From Pelomonas sp051857475 (lineage in GTDB: Bacteria > Pseudomonadota > Gammaproteobacteria > Burkholderiales > Burkholderiaceae_C), in assembly GCF_051857475.1 (NCBI RefSeq), contig NZ_JBPZGZ010000003.1, forward strand, positions 248,001 to 312,000: DNA of 64,000 bases, written 5' to 3'. Below the pieces are notes generated by a model. The model was not told where the DNA came from, searched no databases, and worked only from the letters and a program-made list of their open reading frames with translations. Within the stretch, counting starts at the first letter, position 1, and each line of letters begins with the position of its first letter. Shown here in pieces: positions 28,578-36,873 of this stretch. A program made the position numbers and the translations under genes.

Positions 28578-29830
28578 ACGCGGTGCTGGGCGGATTCACC
28601 ACCAAGCTGCAGTCGCTGTGGAAGCGCGACGGCGGTGAAGACGCCAGCGTGCCGGTGCGCGACTGGGTGTCGACCTCGGCCGGCCGCCCGACCCAGCTGC
28701 AGGGCTTTGACATCACCCTGGTCTGGGTCGTGCTCGCGCTGATGGCCTTCGGCCTGCTGATGGTCTATTCGGCCTCCATCGCGCTGCCGGACAACCCGCG
28801 CTTCGCCAAATACCTGCCGACGCACTTCCTGACGCGCCACATGATCGCCATCGGCTTCGCGCTGGTGGCGGGCCTCGTCACCGTGCAGATCCCCGTTGCC
28901 ATCTGGGAGCGCTGGGCGCCCTGGGTCTTTGTCGCGGCGCTGGTGCTGCTGGTCGCGGTGCTGATTCCCGGCGTCGGCAAGGTCGTCTATGGCGCGCGGC
29001 GCTGGATCCCGCTGGGCGTCATGAATTTCCAGCCCAGCGAGCTGGCCAAGTTCGGCATCGCGCTGTATGCGGCCAACTACATGATGCGCAAGATGGACGC
29101 GCGGGAGAACTTCTTCCAGGCCGTCACGCCCATGGCCATCTCGCTGGCCTTTGTCGGCCTGCTGCTGCTGGCCGAACCCGACATGGGCGCCTTCATGGTC
29201 ATCGCGGCCATCGCGATGGGCATCCTCTTCCTGGGCGGCGTCAACGGCCGCATGTTCCTGCTGATCACGCTGGTGCTGGTTGGTGCCTTCACGCTGATGA
29301 TCACCTTCAGCGAGTTCCGTCGCGAGCGCATCTTTGCCTACCTGAATCCCTGGGACGAGAAGTACGCCCAGGGCAAGGCCTACCAGCTGACGCACAGCCT
29401 GATCGCCTTCGGCCGCGGCGAGTGGCTGGGCCAGGGCCTGGGCGGCAGCGTCGAGAAGCTGCACTACCTGCCCGAAGCCCACACCGACTTCCTGCTGGCC
29501 GTCATCGGCGAAGAGCTTGGTTTTGCCGGCGTGGCCGTCGTCATCCTGGCCTTCTTCTGGCTGACCCGCCGCTGCTTCCTGATCGGCCGCCAGGCCATCG
29601 CGCTGGACCGCGTGTTCGCCGGCCTCTACGCGCAGGGCATCGGCATCTGGATGGGCGGCCAGGCCTTCATCAACATGGGCGTGAATCTCGGCGCGCTGCC
29701 GACCAAGGGGCTGACGCTGCCGCTGATGAGCTTTGGGGGGTCGGCGATCCTGATGAACTGCGTTGCTCTGGCCGTCGTCTTGAGAATTGACCTCGAGAAC
29801 CGGCAAATGATGCGTGGGGGCCGGTCATGA
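28574..29830 (+). CDS. ftsW: Septal peptidoglycan glycosyltransferase FtsW
   Basis: The SEDS-family polymerase that builds septal glycan strands with FtsI. From GTG 28574 the protein has 418 residues: a cytoplasmic N-terminus of about 45 residues, then ten membrane helices. Visible family motifs include LLMVYSASIA in the first helix, FQPSELAKFG near residue 155 and the PTKGLTLPLMSFGGSA block near residue 375. The GTG start is chosen because it forms a GTGA overlap with the murD stop. Its 3' end overlaps murG by four bases. Confidence 0.96.
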   Translation: MNAVLGGFTTKLQSLWKRDGGEDASVPVRDWVSTSAGRPTQLQGFDITLVWVVLALMAFGLLMVYSASIALPDNPRFAKYLPTHFLTRHMIAIGFALVAGLVTVQIPVAIWERWAPWVFVAALVLLVAVLIPGVGKVVYGARRWIPLGVMNFQPSELAKFGIALYAANYMMRKMDARENFFQAVTPMAISLAFVGLLLLAEPDMGAFMVIAAIAMGILFLGGVNGRMFLLITLVLVGAFTLMITFSEFRRERIFAYLNPWDEKYAQGKAYQLTHSLIAFGRGEWLGQGLGGSVEKLHYLPEAHTDFLLAVIGEELGFAGVAVVILAFFWLTRRCFLIGRQAIALDRVFAGLYAQGIGIWMGGQAFINMGVNLGALPTKGLTLPLMSFGGSAILMNCVALAVVLRIDLENRQMMRGGRS

Positions 29831-30912
29831 GTGACAGGCACTTGGTCGTGATGGCCGCCGGCACGGGCGGCCACGTCATTCCCGGCCTGGCCGTGGCCGA
29901 AGAGATGCAGCGCCGCGGCTGGACGGTGTCGTGGATAGGCACGCCGGCCGGTATGGAAAACCGCCTGGTGCCGGCGCGCGGCATCGAGATCGATGCGCTG
30001 CCTTTCGCCGGCCTGCGCGGCAAGGGCCTGGGCCACACGCTGCGCGGCATCGTCGGCTTCTTCAAATCCCTGGGCGCCGCCAAGCGCGTCTATGACAAGC
30101 GCCGCGCGACAGCGGTGCTCGGCATGGGCGGCTATGTCTGCGTGCCGGCTGGCCTGTCGGCCGTCCTGAGTGGCCGGCCGCTGATGCTGGTCAACGCCGA
30201 CGCGGCGATGCTGAAGAGCAATCTCGCCCTGAAGCCTTTTGCGCGCCGGATCGCCTTCGGCTTCGACGGTGCCGCAGCGGCTTCGACCGCGGGCGCCGTC
30301 GTCAGCGGCAATCCGGTGCGCGCCGAGATCGAAGCCCTGCCGGCACCGGCCGAGCGCTTCGCCGATCCCGATCGCGTCCAGGGTCCGCTGCGCCTGCTGG
30401 TGCTGGGCGGCTCGCTGGGCGCGCGCGCACTCAACCAGACGCTGCCGCAGGCGCTCGCGCTGTGGCCCGAGGGCCAGCGCCCCCAGGTGCTGCATCAGTC
30501 CGGCCAGGACCACCTCGGCGCAGTCTGGCAGGCCTATACCGATGCCGGTCTGTCGGCCGAGGTGCGCCCCTTCATCGACGACATGGCGGCGGCCCTGGCC
30601 TGGGCCGATGTCGTCGTCTGCCGCGCCGGTGCCATCACGGTCAGCGAACTCTGCGCGGCCGGCTGCGCCGCGGTGCTGGTGCCTCTGGTCGTCAGCACCA
30701 CCTCGCACCAGCGCGACAACGCCGTCTTCATGGCCCAGCACGGCGCGGCCATCCACCTGCCGCAGACCGAGCTGACGCCGGCCAAGCTGCATGAACTGCT
30801 GTGCGGCCTGGACCGCGGTGCGCTGCTCGCCATGGGCGAGAAGGCCCGCTCCCTGGCCCGCCCCCGCGCGGCCGCCCGCGTGGCCGACGAGATCGAAGGA
30901 ATGTTGAAGTGA
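29827..30912 (+). CDS. murG: UDP-GlcNAc:lipid I N-acetylglucosaminyltransferase
   Basis: A peripheral inner-membrane glycosyltransferase (GT28) that converts lipid I to lipid II. The 361 residues show the N-terminal glycine loop AAGTGGHVIPGLA (residues about 9-21), a second glycine-rich loop VLGGSLGARALN near residue 195 and the UDP-GlcNAc pocket CRAGAITVSEL near residue 263. ATG 29827 overlaps the ftsW stop, and the 3' end overlaps the GTG start of murC, so translation is coupled on both sides. Confidence 0.97.
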   Translation: MSDRHLVVMAAGTGGHVIPGLAVAEEMQRRGWTVSWIGTPAGMENRLVPARGIEIDALPFAGLRGKGLGHTLRGIVGFFKSLGAAKRVYDKRRATAVLGMGGYVCVPAGLSAVLSGRPLMLVNADAAMLKSNLALKPFARRIAFGFDGAAAASTAGAVVSGNPVRAEIEALPAPAERFADPDRVQGPLRLLVLGGSLGARALNQTLPQALALWPEGQRPQVLHQSGQDHLGAVWQAYTDAGLSAEVRPFIDDMAAALAWADVVVCRAGAITVSELCAAGCAAVLVPLVVSTTSHQRDNAVFMAQHGAAIHLPQTELTPAKLHELLCGLDRGALLAMGEKARSLARPRAAARVADEIEGMLK

Positions 30913-32300
30913 AGCACGCCGTACAGCGTTTGCACTTTGTGGGCATCGGCGGTGCCGGCATGAGCGGCATTGCCGAGATCCTTCACAACCTGGGCTTCAC
31001 GGTCAGCGGCTCGGACGCGGCCGAGAGCGCAACGACCGAGCGTCTGCGTTCGCTGGGCCTGCGCGTCGAGATCGGCCATGCGGCCCCGCATATCGGCGAC
31101 GCGCAAGCCCTGGTCACCAGCACCGCCGTCGCTGCCGACAACCCCGAGGTGCAGGCCGCTCGCGGCCGCCAGATCCCGGTGGTGCCGCGCGCTGTCATGC
31201 TGGCCGAGCTGATGCGCCTGCGCCGCGGCATCGCGATTGCCGGCACGCATGGCAAGACGACGACGACGTCCCTCGTCACCGCCATCCTCGTCGAGGCTGG
31301 CCTGGACCCGACCTTCGTCATCGGTGGCAAGCTCAATGCCGCCGGTGCCAATTCGCGGCTGGGCCGCGGCGAGTTCATCGTCGTCGAGGCCGACGAGAGC
31401 GATGCCTCCTTCCTGAAGCTCAGCCCCGTGCTGTCCGTCGTCACCAACATCGACGAGGACCACATGGACACCTATGGGCACTCGGTCGAGAAGCTGCACG
31501 ATGCTTTCGTCGAGTTCCTGCACCGCATGCCCTTCTACGGTGCGGCGGTGGTCTGTGCCGACGACCCGGGCGTGCGCGCCATCCTCGGCCGCATCGAGCG
31601 GCCCGTCGTCAGCTACGGCTTGAGCGAAGGCGTCAGCGTGCGGGCCGTCAACGTGCAGGCTCTGGCCGGTGCGCAGATGCGCTTCATCTGCCAGCGCGAG
31701 GAGGCGGTCGACCTGGATGTGCTGCTCAACCTGGCCGGCGAGCACAACGTGCGCAATGCGCTGGCCGCCATCGCCATCGCGATGGAGCTGGATTGCCCGG
31801 ACGAGGCCATCCAGAAAGGCCTGGCTCATTTTTCCGGCGTGGGTCGCCGCTTCGAGAAGCATGGTGAATGGCCGGCGGCCGATGGCGGTCGCTTCGAACT
31901 GGTGGACGACTACGGCCACCACCCGGTCGAGATGGCCGCCGTGCTGGCCGCCGCGCGCGGCGCCTATCCGGGCCGACGCCTGGTGCTGGCCTTCCAGCCG
32001 CACCGCTACACGCGCACACGGGACTGCTTCGCCGATTTCGTCAAGGTCATGAAGGGCGCCGACGTGGTGCTGCTGACCGAGGTCTATTCGGCCGGCGAAG
32101 CGCGCATCGAAGGCGCGACCGGCGCCGCGCTGGCCCAGGCCGTCGGCACCTCGAACTTCGTGGCCGGCGTCGCCGACATGCCGGCCGCGCTGGCCCGGCT
32201 GACGCGCGATGGCGATGTTGTCATCGGCATGGGCGCCGGCTCGATGAGCACGCTGCCGCGCCTCGTCGCCCAACACTTCTCGCAAGGAGCGTCCGCATGA
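30909..32300 (+). CDS. murC: UDP-N-acetylmuramate:L-alanine ligase
   Basis: The first stem-peptide ligase, adding L-Ala to UDP-MurNAc. From GTG 30909 (a GTGA overlap with murG) the protein has 463 residues. FVGIGGAGMSGIAEIL near residue 10 is the UMAG-binding glycine loop, GTHGKTTTTS (near 113) is the P-loop, DESDASFL follows, and DDYGHHPVE near residue 330 is the C-terminal signature. All active-site regions look intact. The 3' end overlaps ddl by four bases. Confidence 0.97.
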   Translation: MKHAVQRLHFVGIGGAGMSGIAEILHNLGFTVSGSDAAESATTERLRSLGLRVEIGHAAPHIGDAQALVTSTAVAADNPEVQAARGRQIPVVPRAVMLAELMRLRRGIAIAGTHGKTTTTSLVTAILVEAGLDPTFVIGGKLNAAGANSRLGRGEFIVVEADESDASFLKLSPVLSVVTNIDEDHMDTYGHSVEKLHDAFVEFLHRMPFYGAAVVCADDPGVRAILGRIERPVVSYGLSEGVSVRAVNVQALAGAQMRFICQREEAVDLDVLLNLAGEHNVRNALAAIAIAMELDCPDEAIQKGLAHFSGVGRRFEKHGEWPAADGGRFELVDDYGHHPVEMAAVLAAARGAYPGRRLVLAFQPHRYTRTRDCFADFVKVMKGADVVLLTEVYSAGEARIEGATGAALAQAVGTSNFVAGVADMPAALARLTRDGDVVIGMGAGSMSTLPRLVAQHFSQGASA

Positions 32301-33271
32301 CGAAGACGCCAATCGACCTGAACATCGACACCAAGTCCTTGGGCAAGGTGGCCGTGCTGTTCGGCGGCCACAGCGCCGAGCGGCCGGTGTCGCTGATGAG
32401 CGGCAATGGCGTGATGGCGGCGCTGACGTCTGCCGGTGTCGACGCCCATGCCTTCGATCCCGCCGAGCGTCCGCTGCAGGCGCTGAAGGACGAAGGCTTC
32501 GACCGCGCCTTCATCGCCCTGCACGGCCGTGGCGGTGAAGACGGCACGCTGCAGGGCGCCCTCGAATGGCTGGGCATCCCCTACACCGGCTCGGGCGTGA
32601 CCGCCTCCGGCGTGGCCATGGACAAGACCATGACCAAGCGCGTCTGGGCCGCCGAAGGCCTGGTGACGCCGCAATACCTGGCCCTCACTCGCACCGAGCT
32701 GACGCGCGAACGCATCCGCACGATTCCCGATGAGCTGGGCCTGCCCGTCGTCGTCAAGCCGCCCCACGAGGGTTCGAGCATCGGCATCACCAAGGCAGTG
32801 GGCTATTCCGACATGCAGGGCGCCGTCGAACTGGCCCTGGGCTTCGATGACGAATTGCTGTTCGAGCAATGCATCGAAGGGCCGGAGATCACCTGCGCCG
32901 TGCTGGGTCAGGGCGCTGACGCCGTCGCCTTGCCGGTGGTCGAGATCCGCGCCGAAGGCGGCGACTACAGCTACGAGAACAAATACGTGTCCAACGACAC
33001 CAAGTATCTGTTCGGCACCCTGCCGGCTGCCCTCGAGGCTGAGGTCCAGCAGATGGTGCTGAAGGCCTATCGCCTGCTCGGCTGCCGAGGCTGGGGCCGC
33101 GCCGACCTGATGCTGCGCAAGGCCGACATGAAGCCCTTCCTGCTGGAGATGAACACCAGCCCGGGCATGACCTCGCACTCGCTGGTGCCCAAGGCCGCGC
33201 AGGCCGTCGGCATCGACTACCCGCAGCTCTGCCTGTGGCTGCTGGCCCAAGCGAGGTTGGACAAGCAGTGA
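32297..33271 (+). CDS. ddl: D-alanine:D-alanine ligase (DdlB type)
   Basis: A cytoplasmic ATP-grasp ligase that makes the D-Ala-D-Ala dipeptide used by MurF. The 324 residues show FGGHSAERPVS near residue 20, LHGRGGEDGTLQG near residue 75, PPHEGSSIGI in the ATP-grasp fold, and the C-terminal EMNTSPGMTSHSL that binds metal and substrate. ATG 32297 overlaps the murC stop, preceded by AAGGAG. It is the last gene before the only large gap in the operon: 148 bases to ftsQ, filled by a structured repeat. Confidence 0.97.
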   Translation: MTKTPIDLNIDTKSLGKVAVLFGGHSAERPVSLMSGNGVMAALTSAGVDAHAFDPAERPLQALKDEGFDRAFIALHGRGGEDGTLQGALEWLGIPYTGSGVTASGVAMDKTMTKRVWAAEGLVTPQYLALTRTELTRERIRTIPDELGLPVVVKPPHEGSSIGITKAVGYSDMQGAVELALGFDDELLFEQCIEGPEITCAVLGQGADAVALPVVEIRAEGGDYSYENKYVSNDTKYLFGTLPAALEAEVQQMVLKAYRLLGCRGWGRADLMLRKADMKPFLLEMNTSPGMTSHSLVPKAAQAVGIDYPQLCLWLLAQARLDKQ

Positions 33272-33298
33272 AACCCGCCGCCACCTCAGTGCGCTTGC

Positions 33299-33385
33299 GG
33301 GCCGAGCGCTGGGCCGCTCCCGAGCCGGCCCGCCGGGCGATGTGCATGCGGCTTGATGCCGCATGCATCGCCGTCCCCACGGGGG
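33299..33385 (+). repeat. Structured dispersed repeat, copy 1 (between ddl and ftsQ)
   Basis: This 87-base element fills most of the ddl-ftsQ gap. Its second copy lies inverted at 57147-57234, with 74 of 88 aligned columns identical. The first part can pair end to end (CGGGCCG with CGGCCCG). The second part is a perfect 10-bp hairpin (33343-33367, TGCATGCGGC with GCCGCATGCA, loop TTGAT). A third hairpin, GTCCCC-ACG-GGGGAC, follows at 33373-33387. Three stem pairs differ between copies in a compensatory way. A further hairpin, CTGGCG-TACT-CGCCAG, lies just downstream, before the ftsQ start. Confidence 0.8.
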
Positions 33386-33419
33386 ACCGACTGGCGTACT
33401 CGCCAGACGAGGGGCAAAC

Positions 33420-34244
33420 ATGAATGCCGCCGCCACCGCTGCGCTGCCGTCCGACGTCCGCCTGATGAATGCGGTGTCGGCGCTGCTCGTCGCCGCGTTG
33501 GTGGTGACGGCGGCCTGGGCGGCGTTGCGCTGGGTGGTGCGCCTGCCGGCGTTCAACTTCCGCGCCATCCAGGTCGAAGGCGATGTCAGCCGCAACAGCG
33601 TGGCCTCGCTGCGCGCCAACGCGCTGCCGCGCCTGCACGGCTCCTTTCTCAGCATGAATCTGAAGGACGGGCGCGCCGCCTTCGAGGCCGTGCCCTGGGT
33701 GCGCCACGCGCAACTGACGCGCATCTGGCCGATGCGGCTCAAGGTCGACCTGGAAGAGCACCGCGCCGCCGCCTATTGGGAAGCGCGTGTCGACGGTGCC
33801 GACTCGGCCAGCGAAGCCACGGCCGAGCGCGCCCTGGTCAACAGCTTTGGCGAAGTCTTCCAGGCCAATCTCGGCGATGTCGAGGACGAGACCCTGCCGG
33901 TGCTGGCAGGCCCGGCGCCGTCGGCGGCCGCCATGCTGCAAATGTGGCGGGCGCTGTCGCCGGCCGCCGAAAAGCTGGGCGAGGGCATCGATCGCCTGGA
34001 CCTGTCCGGCCGCGGTTCCTGGCGTGCGACGCTGGGCAGCGGCGCCGTCATTGAATTGGGCCGCGGCAGCGAGGCCGAGGTCGTCGAGCGCTTCGGCCGT
34101 TTCGCCCAATCCATCACCCAGGTCACGGCGACCTACCGCAGCCCGCTGCTGTCGGCCGACCTGCGCCACGCCGACGGCTACGCGGTCAAGCTGCGCGGTG
34201 TGACGACCCAATCCACGGGTAAACCCGTAAATAGAAAACGTTGA
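33420..34244 (+). CDS. ftsQ: Cell division protein FtsQ
   Basis: A bitopic division protein that recruits FtsB and FtsL. From ATG 33420 the product has 274 residues: a short cytoplasmic tail, a membrane helix (about 17-39), the POTRA domain beginning FNFRAIQVEGDVSRNS, and the beta domain with PWVRHAQLTRIWPMRLKV near residue 90. The frame is open a little upstream, but 33420 gives the normal N-terminus. Translation cannot be coupled to ddl because of the 148-base gap containing the repeat. A GAGGGGC stretch serves as a weak ribosome-binding site. It ends eight bases before ftsA. Confidence 0.94.
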   Translation: MNAAATAALPSDVRLMNAVSALLVAALVVTAAWAALRWVVRLPAFNFRAIQVEGDVSRNSVASLRANALPRLHGSFLSMNLKDGRAAFEAVPWVRHAQLTRIWPMRLKVDLEEHRAAAYWEARVDGADSASEATAERALVNSFGEVFQANLGDVEDETLPVLAGPAPSAAAMLQMWRALSPAAEKLGEGIDRLDLSGRGSWRATLGSGAVIELGRGSEAEVVERFGRFAQSITQVTATYRSPLLSADLRHADGYAVKLRGVTTQSTGKPVNRKR

Positions 34245-34252
34245 GGACGGAC

Positions 34253-35482
34253 ATGGCCAAGGAATACAAGGATTTGGTCGTCGGGCTGGATATTGGGACC
34301 GCCAAGATCATGGCGGTCGTGGCCGAGGTTTTGCCGGGCGGGGATTTGCGCATTGCCGGCCTCGGTGTGGCGCCCTCTCACGGCCTCAAGCGCGGCGTTG
34401 TCGTCAATATCGACGCCACTGTGCAGTCCATCCAGCAGGCGCTCAAAGAGGCCGAAATGATGGCCGACTGCAAAATATCCCGGGTTTATACGGGGATCAC
34501 CGGCAGCCATATCCGCGGCCAGAACTCCACCGGCATGGTCATCGTGCGCGACAAGGAGGTCACGCCGGTTGATGTGACCCGTGTCGTTGAAACCGCCAAG
34601 GCCATCAATATCCCAAATGACCAACGCCTGCTGCTGGTCGAACCGCAGGAATTCGTCATCGACGGCCACGAGGTCAAGGAACCCATCGGCATGAGCGGCG
34701 GCCGGCTGGAGGTCAAGGTCCATATCGTGACTGGCGCCCAAAGTGCGGCCGAAAACATCGTCAAATGCGTACGCCGCTGCGGTTTGGAGGTGGATCAGCT
34801 GGTTTTGAACCCAAGCGCTTCCAGCCATGCCGCCCTGACCGCCGACGAACGCGACCTGGGCGTGGCGCTGGTCGATATCGGCGCCGGTACGACCGACGTC
34901 GCGATATTCACCGGCGGGTCCATTCGCCATACCGCTGTCATTCCCATTGCCGGTGACCTGATCACCAGCGATATCGCGATGGCTCTGCGCACGCCTACCA
35001 AGGATGCCGAGGAAATCAAGGTCGAATATGGCGTCGCCAAGCAGTTGCTGGCCGACCCCTCCGACCAGGTGGAAGTGCCGGGCCTGGGCGACCGCAGCCC
35101 CAGGATGCTGTCCAAGCAGGCCCTGGCCGGCGTCATCGAACCGCGCGTCGAGGAAATCTTTTCACTCGTGCATCAGGTCATTCGCGAAAGCGGGTATGAG
35201 GAATTGCTGTCCAGCGGCATTGTGCTGACCGGCGGATCGGCCGTCATGCCGGGCATGGTGGAACTCGCCGAGGACATTTTCCTGAAACCCGTCCGCCGCG
35301 GCCTGCCCACCTATTCGGGGGCCCTTTACGACATGGTGGCCAACCCGCGTTCGGCGACCGTCATGGGGCTTCTGGAAGAGGCGCGACTGTCGCGCAGCCG
35401 GGGTTTCAAGGCCGCGCAGCAGGCGGGCTCGGTGCAAACCCTGCTCGGCCGGGTCAAGGATTGGTTCATGGGGAATTTTTGA
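34253..35482 (+). CDS. ftsA: Cell division protein FtsA
   Basis: The actin-like ATPase that anchors FtsZ to the membrane. The 409 residues start at ATG 34253, preceded by GAGG, giving the usual MAKEYKDLVVGLDIGTAK. Nucleotide-binding motifs are LDIGTAK near residue 10, VDIGAGTTDVAIF near 205 and LTGGSAVMPG near 325. The C-terminal amphipathic helix region (VKDWFMGNF) should bind the membrane. Codon use is noticeably less G/C-biased than in upstream genes, including rare ATA and TTT codons. Confidence 0.96.
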   Translation: MAKEYKDLVVGLDIGTAKIMAVVAEVLPGGDLRIAGLGVAPSHGLKRGVVVNIDATVQSIQQALKEAEMMADCKISRVYTGITGSHIRGQNSTGMVIVRDKEVTPVDVTRVVETAKAINIPNDQRLLLVEPQEFVIDGHEVKEPIGMSGGRLEVKVHIVTGAQSAAENIVKCVRRCGLEVDQLVLNPSASSHAALTADERDLGVALVDIGAGTTDVAIFTGGSIRHTAVIPIAGDLITSDIAMALRTPTKDAEEIKVEYGVAKQLLADPSDQVEVPGLGDRSPRMLSKQALAGVIEPRVEEIFSLVHQVIRESGYEELLSSGIVLTGGSAVMPGMVELAEDIFLKPVRRGLPTYSGALYDMVANPRSATVMGLLEEARLSRSRGFKAAQQAGSVQTLLGRVKDWFMGNF

Positions 35483-35573
35483 CCCCCCAGAACCAACACC
35501 AAACACGAAATATTTGTTTCAGCAACTGTTCATTTTTTGAGTGCCACGGCACAATTGCAGTAGGAGGTTTGAT
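35483..35573 (+). promoter_or_regulatory. AT-rich ftsA-ftsZ spacer with probable ftsZ promoter
   Basis: Ninety-one bases that are clearly more AT-rich than their surroundings, as expected for a separate ftsZ promoter, though I see no well-spaced -35/-10 pair. A small palindrome (GTGCC-AC-GGCAC, 35541-35552) lies just before TAGGAGG at 35561-35567, the strong ribosome-binding site for ftsZ. Confidence 0.4.
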
Positions 35574-36815
35574 ATGCCCATCGAGATGATCGAAGAGTTT
35601 GACCAAGGCACCCAAATCAAGGTGATCGGGGTCGGTGGCGGCGGTGGCAACGCCGTGGACCACATGATCGCCCAGGGCGTTCAAGGCGTTGAATTCATCT
35701 GCGCGAATACCGACGCGCAGGCACTGAACCGCTCCAAGGCCGATCAATTGCTGCAACTCGGCACCTCCGGTCTCGGCGCTGGCGCCAAACCCGAAATGGG
35801 CCGGGCCGCCGCTGAAGAAGCCGAAAGCCGCATTCGCGAATCCATCGCCGGCGCCAATATGCTGTTCATCACCGCCGGTATGGGCGGTGGTACCGGCACG
35901 GGTGCCGCGCCGGTGATTGCCCGCGTCGCCAAGGAAATGGGCATCCTGACGGTGGGCGTTGTCACCAAACCCTTCGATTTCGAAGGCGGCCGGCGCGCCA
36001 AGGCGGCCGATGCCGGCCTGACCGAACTCGAAGCCAATGTCGACTCGCTGATCGTCGTGCTGAACGACAAGCTGCTTGACGTGCTGGGCGACGACGTCAC
36101 GCAGGATCAGGCCTTTGCACATGCCAATGACGTGCTGAAGAATGCCGTTGGCGGCATTTCAGACATCATCCACATTCCCGGCCTGGTCAACGTCGACTTC
36201 GAAGACGTCAAGACGGTGATGAGCGAACCCGGCAAGGCCATGATGGGCACGGCGCAAGCCACCGGCCCGGACCGTGCCGCCAAGGCCGCCGAAGCCGCTG
36301 TGGCCTGCCCGCTGCTGGAAGGCATCGACCTCTCCGGCGCCCGAGGCGTGCTGGTGCTGATCGCCGCCGGCCGCAGCAACTTCAAGCTCAGCGAGTCGCG
36401 CAACGCGATGAACGCCATCAAGCGTTATGCGTCTGACGAAGCGCATGTCATCTTCGGTACCGCCTACGACGAAAGTCTGGGTGACGCGCTGCGCGTGACC
36501 GTCATCGCTACCGGCTTGACGGCCGGCCGTGCCCGCCAGCAGGCTCCGCTGCAGGTCGTGCAGACCCAGCAGGTGGTGCGAAACGGCACCGACGGCATGG
36601 CCATGCCCGTGCTGACGCAGGCTGTCTCCATGGCCACGCCGACGGCGCAGCAGGCCAATGTCGGCCTGGGCCTGGGTGATTTCGCCAACGCCAATGTGCC
36701 CAGCGTCTGGCGCCATGGCCGTTCGGGCAGCGCTGCCGCCAAGGTCGAGGCCCTGTCGTCCAACGGCATGGACGAGATCGAGATCCCGGCCTTCCTGCGC
36801 AAGCAAGCGGACTGA
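35574..36815 (+). CDS. ftsZ: Cell division protein FtsZ
   Basis: The tubulin-like GTPase that forms the Z ring. The 413 residues start at ATG 35574, seven bases after TAGGAGG. The GTP-binding tubulin signature GGGTGTG is at residues 104-110, and the T7 loop region follows (NVDFEDVKTVM). A variable Ala/Gln-rich linker leads to the conserved C-terminal peptide DEIEIPAFLRKQ that binds FtsA and ZipA. It is the last gene of the dcw cluster here and is followed at once by a strong terminator, so lpxC is transcribed separately. Confidence 0.98.
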   Translation: MPIEMIEEFDQGTQIKVIGVGGGGGNAVDHMIAQGVQGVEFICANTDAQALNRSKADQLLQLGTSGLGAGAKPEMGRAAAEEAESRIRESIAGANMLFITAGMGGGTGTGAAPVIARVAKEMGILTVGVVTKPFDFEGGRRAKAADAGLTELEANVDSLIVVLNDKLLDVLGDDVTQDQAFAHANDVLKNAVGGISDIIHIPGLVNVDFEDVKTVMSEPGKAMMGTAQATGPDRAAKAAEAAVACPLLEGIDLSGARGVLVLIAAGRSNFKLSESRNAMNAIKRYASDEAHVIFGTAYDESLGDALRVTVIATGLTAGRARQQAPLQVVQTQQVVRNGTDGMAMPVLTQAVSMATPTAQQANVGLGLGDFANANVPSVWRHGRSGSAAAKVEALSSNGMDEIEIPAFLRKQAD

Positions 36816-36838
36816 TTCATCAGTCCCTGCTGATGGAG

Positions 36839-36867
36839 AAAGGGCGAGCCGCGAGGTTCGCCCTTTT
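36839..36867 (+). terminator. Rho-independent terminator after ftsZ
   Basis: AAAGGGCGAGCC pairs with GGTTCGCCCTTTT across a GCGA tetraloop (one G-U pair), followed by GCTTTG. This closes the dcw transcription unit. The next gene is convergent and starts its stop codon at 36874, so the hairpin probably serves both strands. Confidence 0.85.
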
Positions 36868-36873
36868 GCTTTG

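Noticed and set aside
34215..34228. ACGGGT-AA-ACCCGT inverted repeat at the ftsQ end
   Set aside because: It lies inside the ftsQ coding sequence with only a two-base loop and no T-run; probably chance.
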